Part shown: positions 63,804 to 64,000 of the stretch, one piece after another
How positions within the stretch are numbered: the stretch's first letter is position 1
How the letters are laid out: each line of letters starts with the position of its first letter
NCBI RefSeq assembly: GCF_932526225.1
Contig: NC_064036.1
Location: forward strand, 10,175,519 to 10,239,518
Direction: 5' to 3'
Source of the DNA: Nematostella vectensis
Taxonomy: Eukaryota > Cnidaria > Anthozoa > Actiniaria > Edwardsiidae
DNA length: 64,000 nt
Translations under genes and position numbers: made by a program
The notes under the pieces: generated by a model
What the model saw: only the letters and a program-made list of their open reading frames with translations
Told to the model about the DNA's origin: nothing
Database searches by the model: none

Positions 63804-64000
63804 TAATAGCCTTGAAGAACTGTACAAGAAATATATCAAGTCGCTTGATGCAGAAGATACACATTTAAAACCGATTTCCACCAGTGCACACCCATCCAGA
63901 GCAACAACAACTACAAAACCATTACCCAAACAGTACCAACCGACGAGTGATGAGACCCATGCAGCTTCTCCCCTGGAGAGTACCAACCCTTGGTCTGGAA
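63804..64000 (+). pseudogene. Receptor membrane-exon fragment beyond the transposon
   Basis: From TAATAGCCTTGAAGAACTG onward the sequence matches the middle of cassette exon 4 (copy 1 from about 51429, copy 2 from about 54479): the stalk region up to the start of the membrane helix, cut by the window edge. The splice acceptor and about the first 75 codons are missing. Variant sites are mixed: GAAGATACACAT as in copy 1, ACTACAAAACC as in copy 2, and a private TCG to CCG change. It is either the remainder of cassette 3 or part of a fourth cassette. Confidence 0.75.

Overview
The window is animal nuclear DNA. Genes are split by many GT-AG introns, intergenic sequence is AT-rich, and there are MITE-like elements, minisatellites, a CR1/Jockey-type LINE and a CACTA/EnSpm-type DNA transposon. 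The gene set (LZIC, eIF5A, prolyl 4-hydroxylase alpha, M13 peptidase, a contactin-associated-protein-like receptor) and the repeat style suggest an anthozoan cnidarian, probably a sea anemone. The species is an inference; no search was possible. Exon boundaries were read by eye from splice sites and checked for reading-phase continuity.

Layout. 1-1851 (-): 5' part of LZIC, divergent from eIF5A (4100-5448, +). 6954-13652 (+) and 14852-21021 (-): two complete prolyl 4-hydroxylase alpha (P4HA) paralogues, tail to tail. Each has 12 coding exons with matching phases. The + copy has lost the iron-binding His-x-Asp pair and looks like a pseudoenzyme; the - copy keeps it. Both promoters and the minisatellite between the 3' ends carry CACGTG sites. 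23082-24161 (+): a single-exon gene of unknown function.

25727-42988 (+): an M13 (neprilysin-like) metallopeptidase gene of which only the N-terminal half is visible. One intron is almost filled by a 7.7 kb, 20-bp-unit minisatellite ending just before the splice acceptor. Another intron contains a decayed LINE on the same strand. 42989-44855 holds no recognised exon but includes a short 18S rRNA-like fragment.

44856-64000 (+): a receptor related to contactin-associated proteins (neurexin IV/Caspr), about 805 residues. Two 5' exons (signal peptide and first laminin-G domain) are followed by a tandem array of about 3 kb cassettes. Each cassette carries the rest of the ectodomain, the transmembrane exon and a tail. 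Copy 1 and copy 2 are open. Copy 3 has a frameshift, and its downstream part is replaced by a 6.6 kb CACTA-like element (57173-63803), after which cassette sequence resumes at the window edge. The element carries two divergent genes: a CACTA-type transposase (-) and a BEN-domain protein (+) with one in-frame stop.

The observations most worth following up are the shared-5'/tandem-3' cassette layout of the receptor locus, the inverted P4HA pair with one predicted pseudoenzyme, and the CACTA element with a BEN gene.
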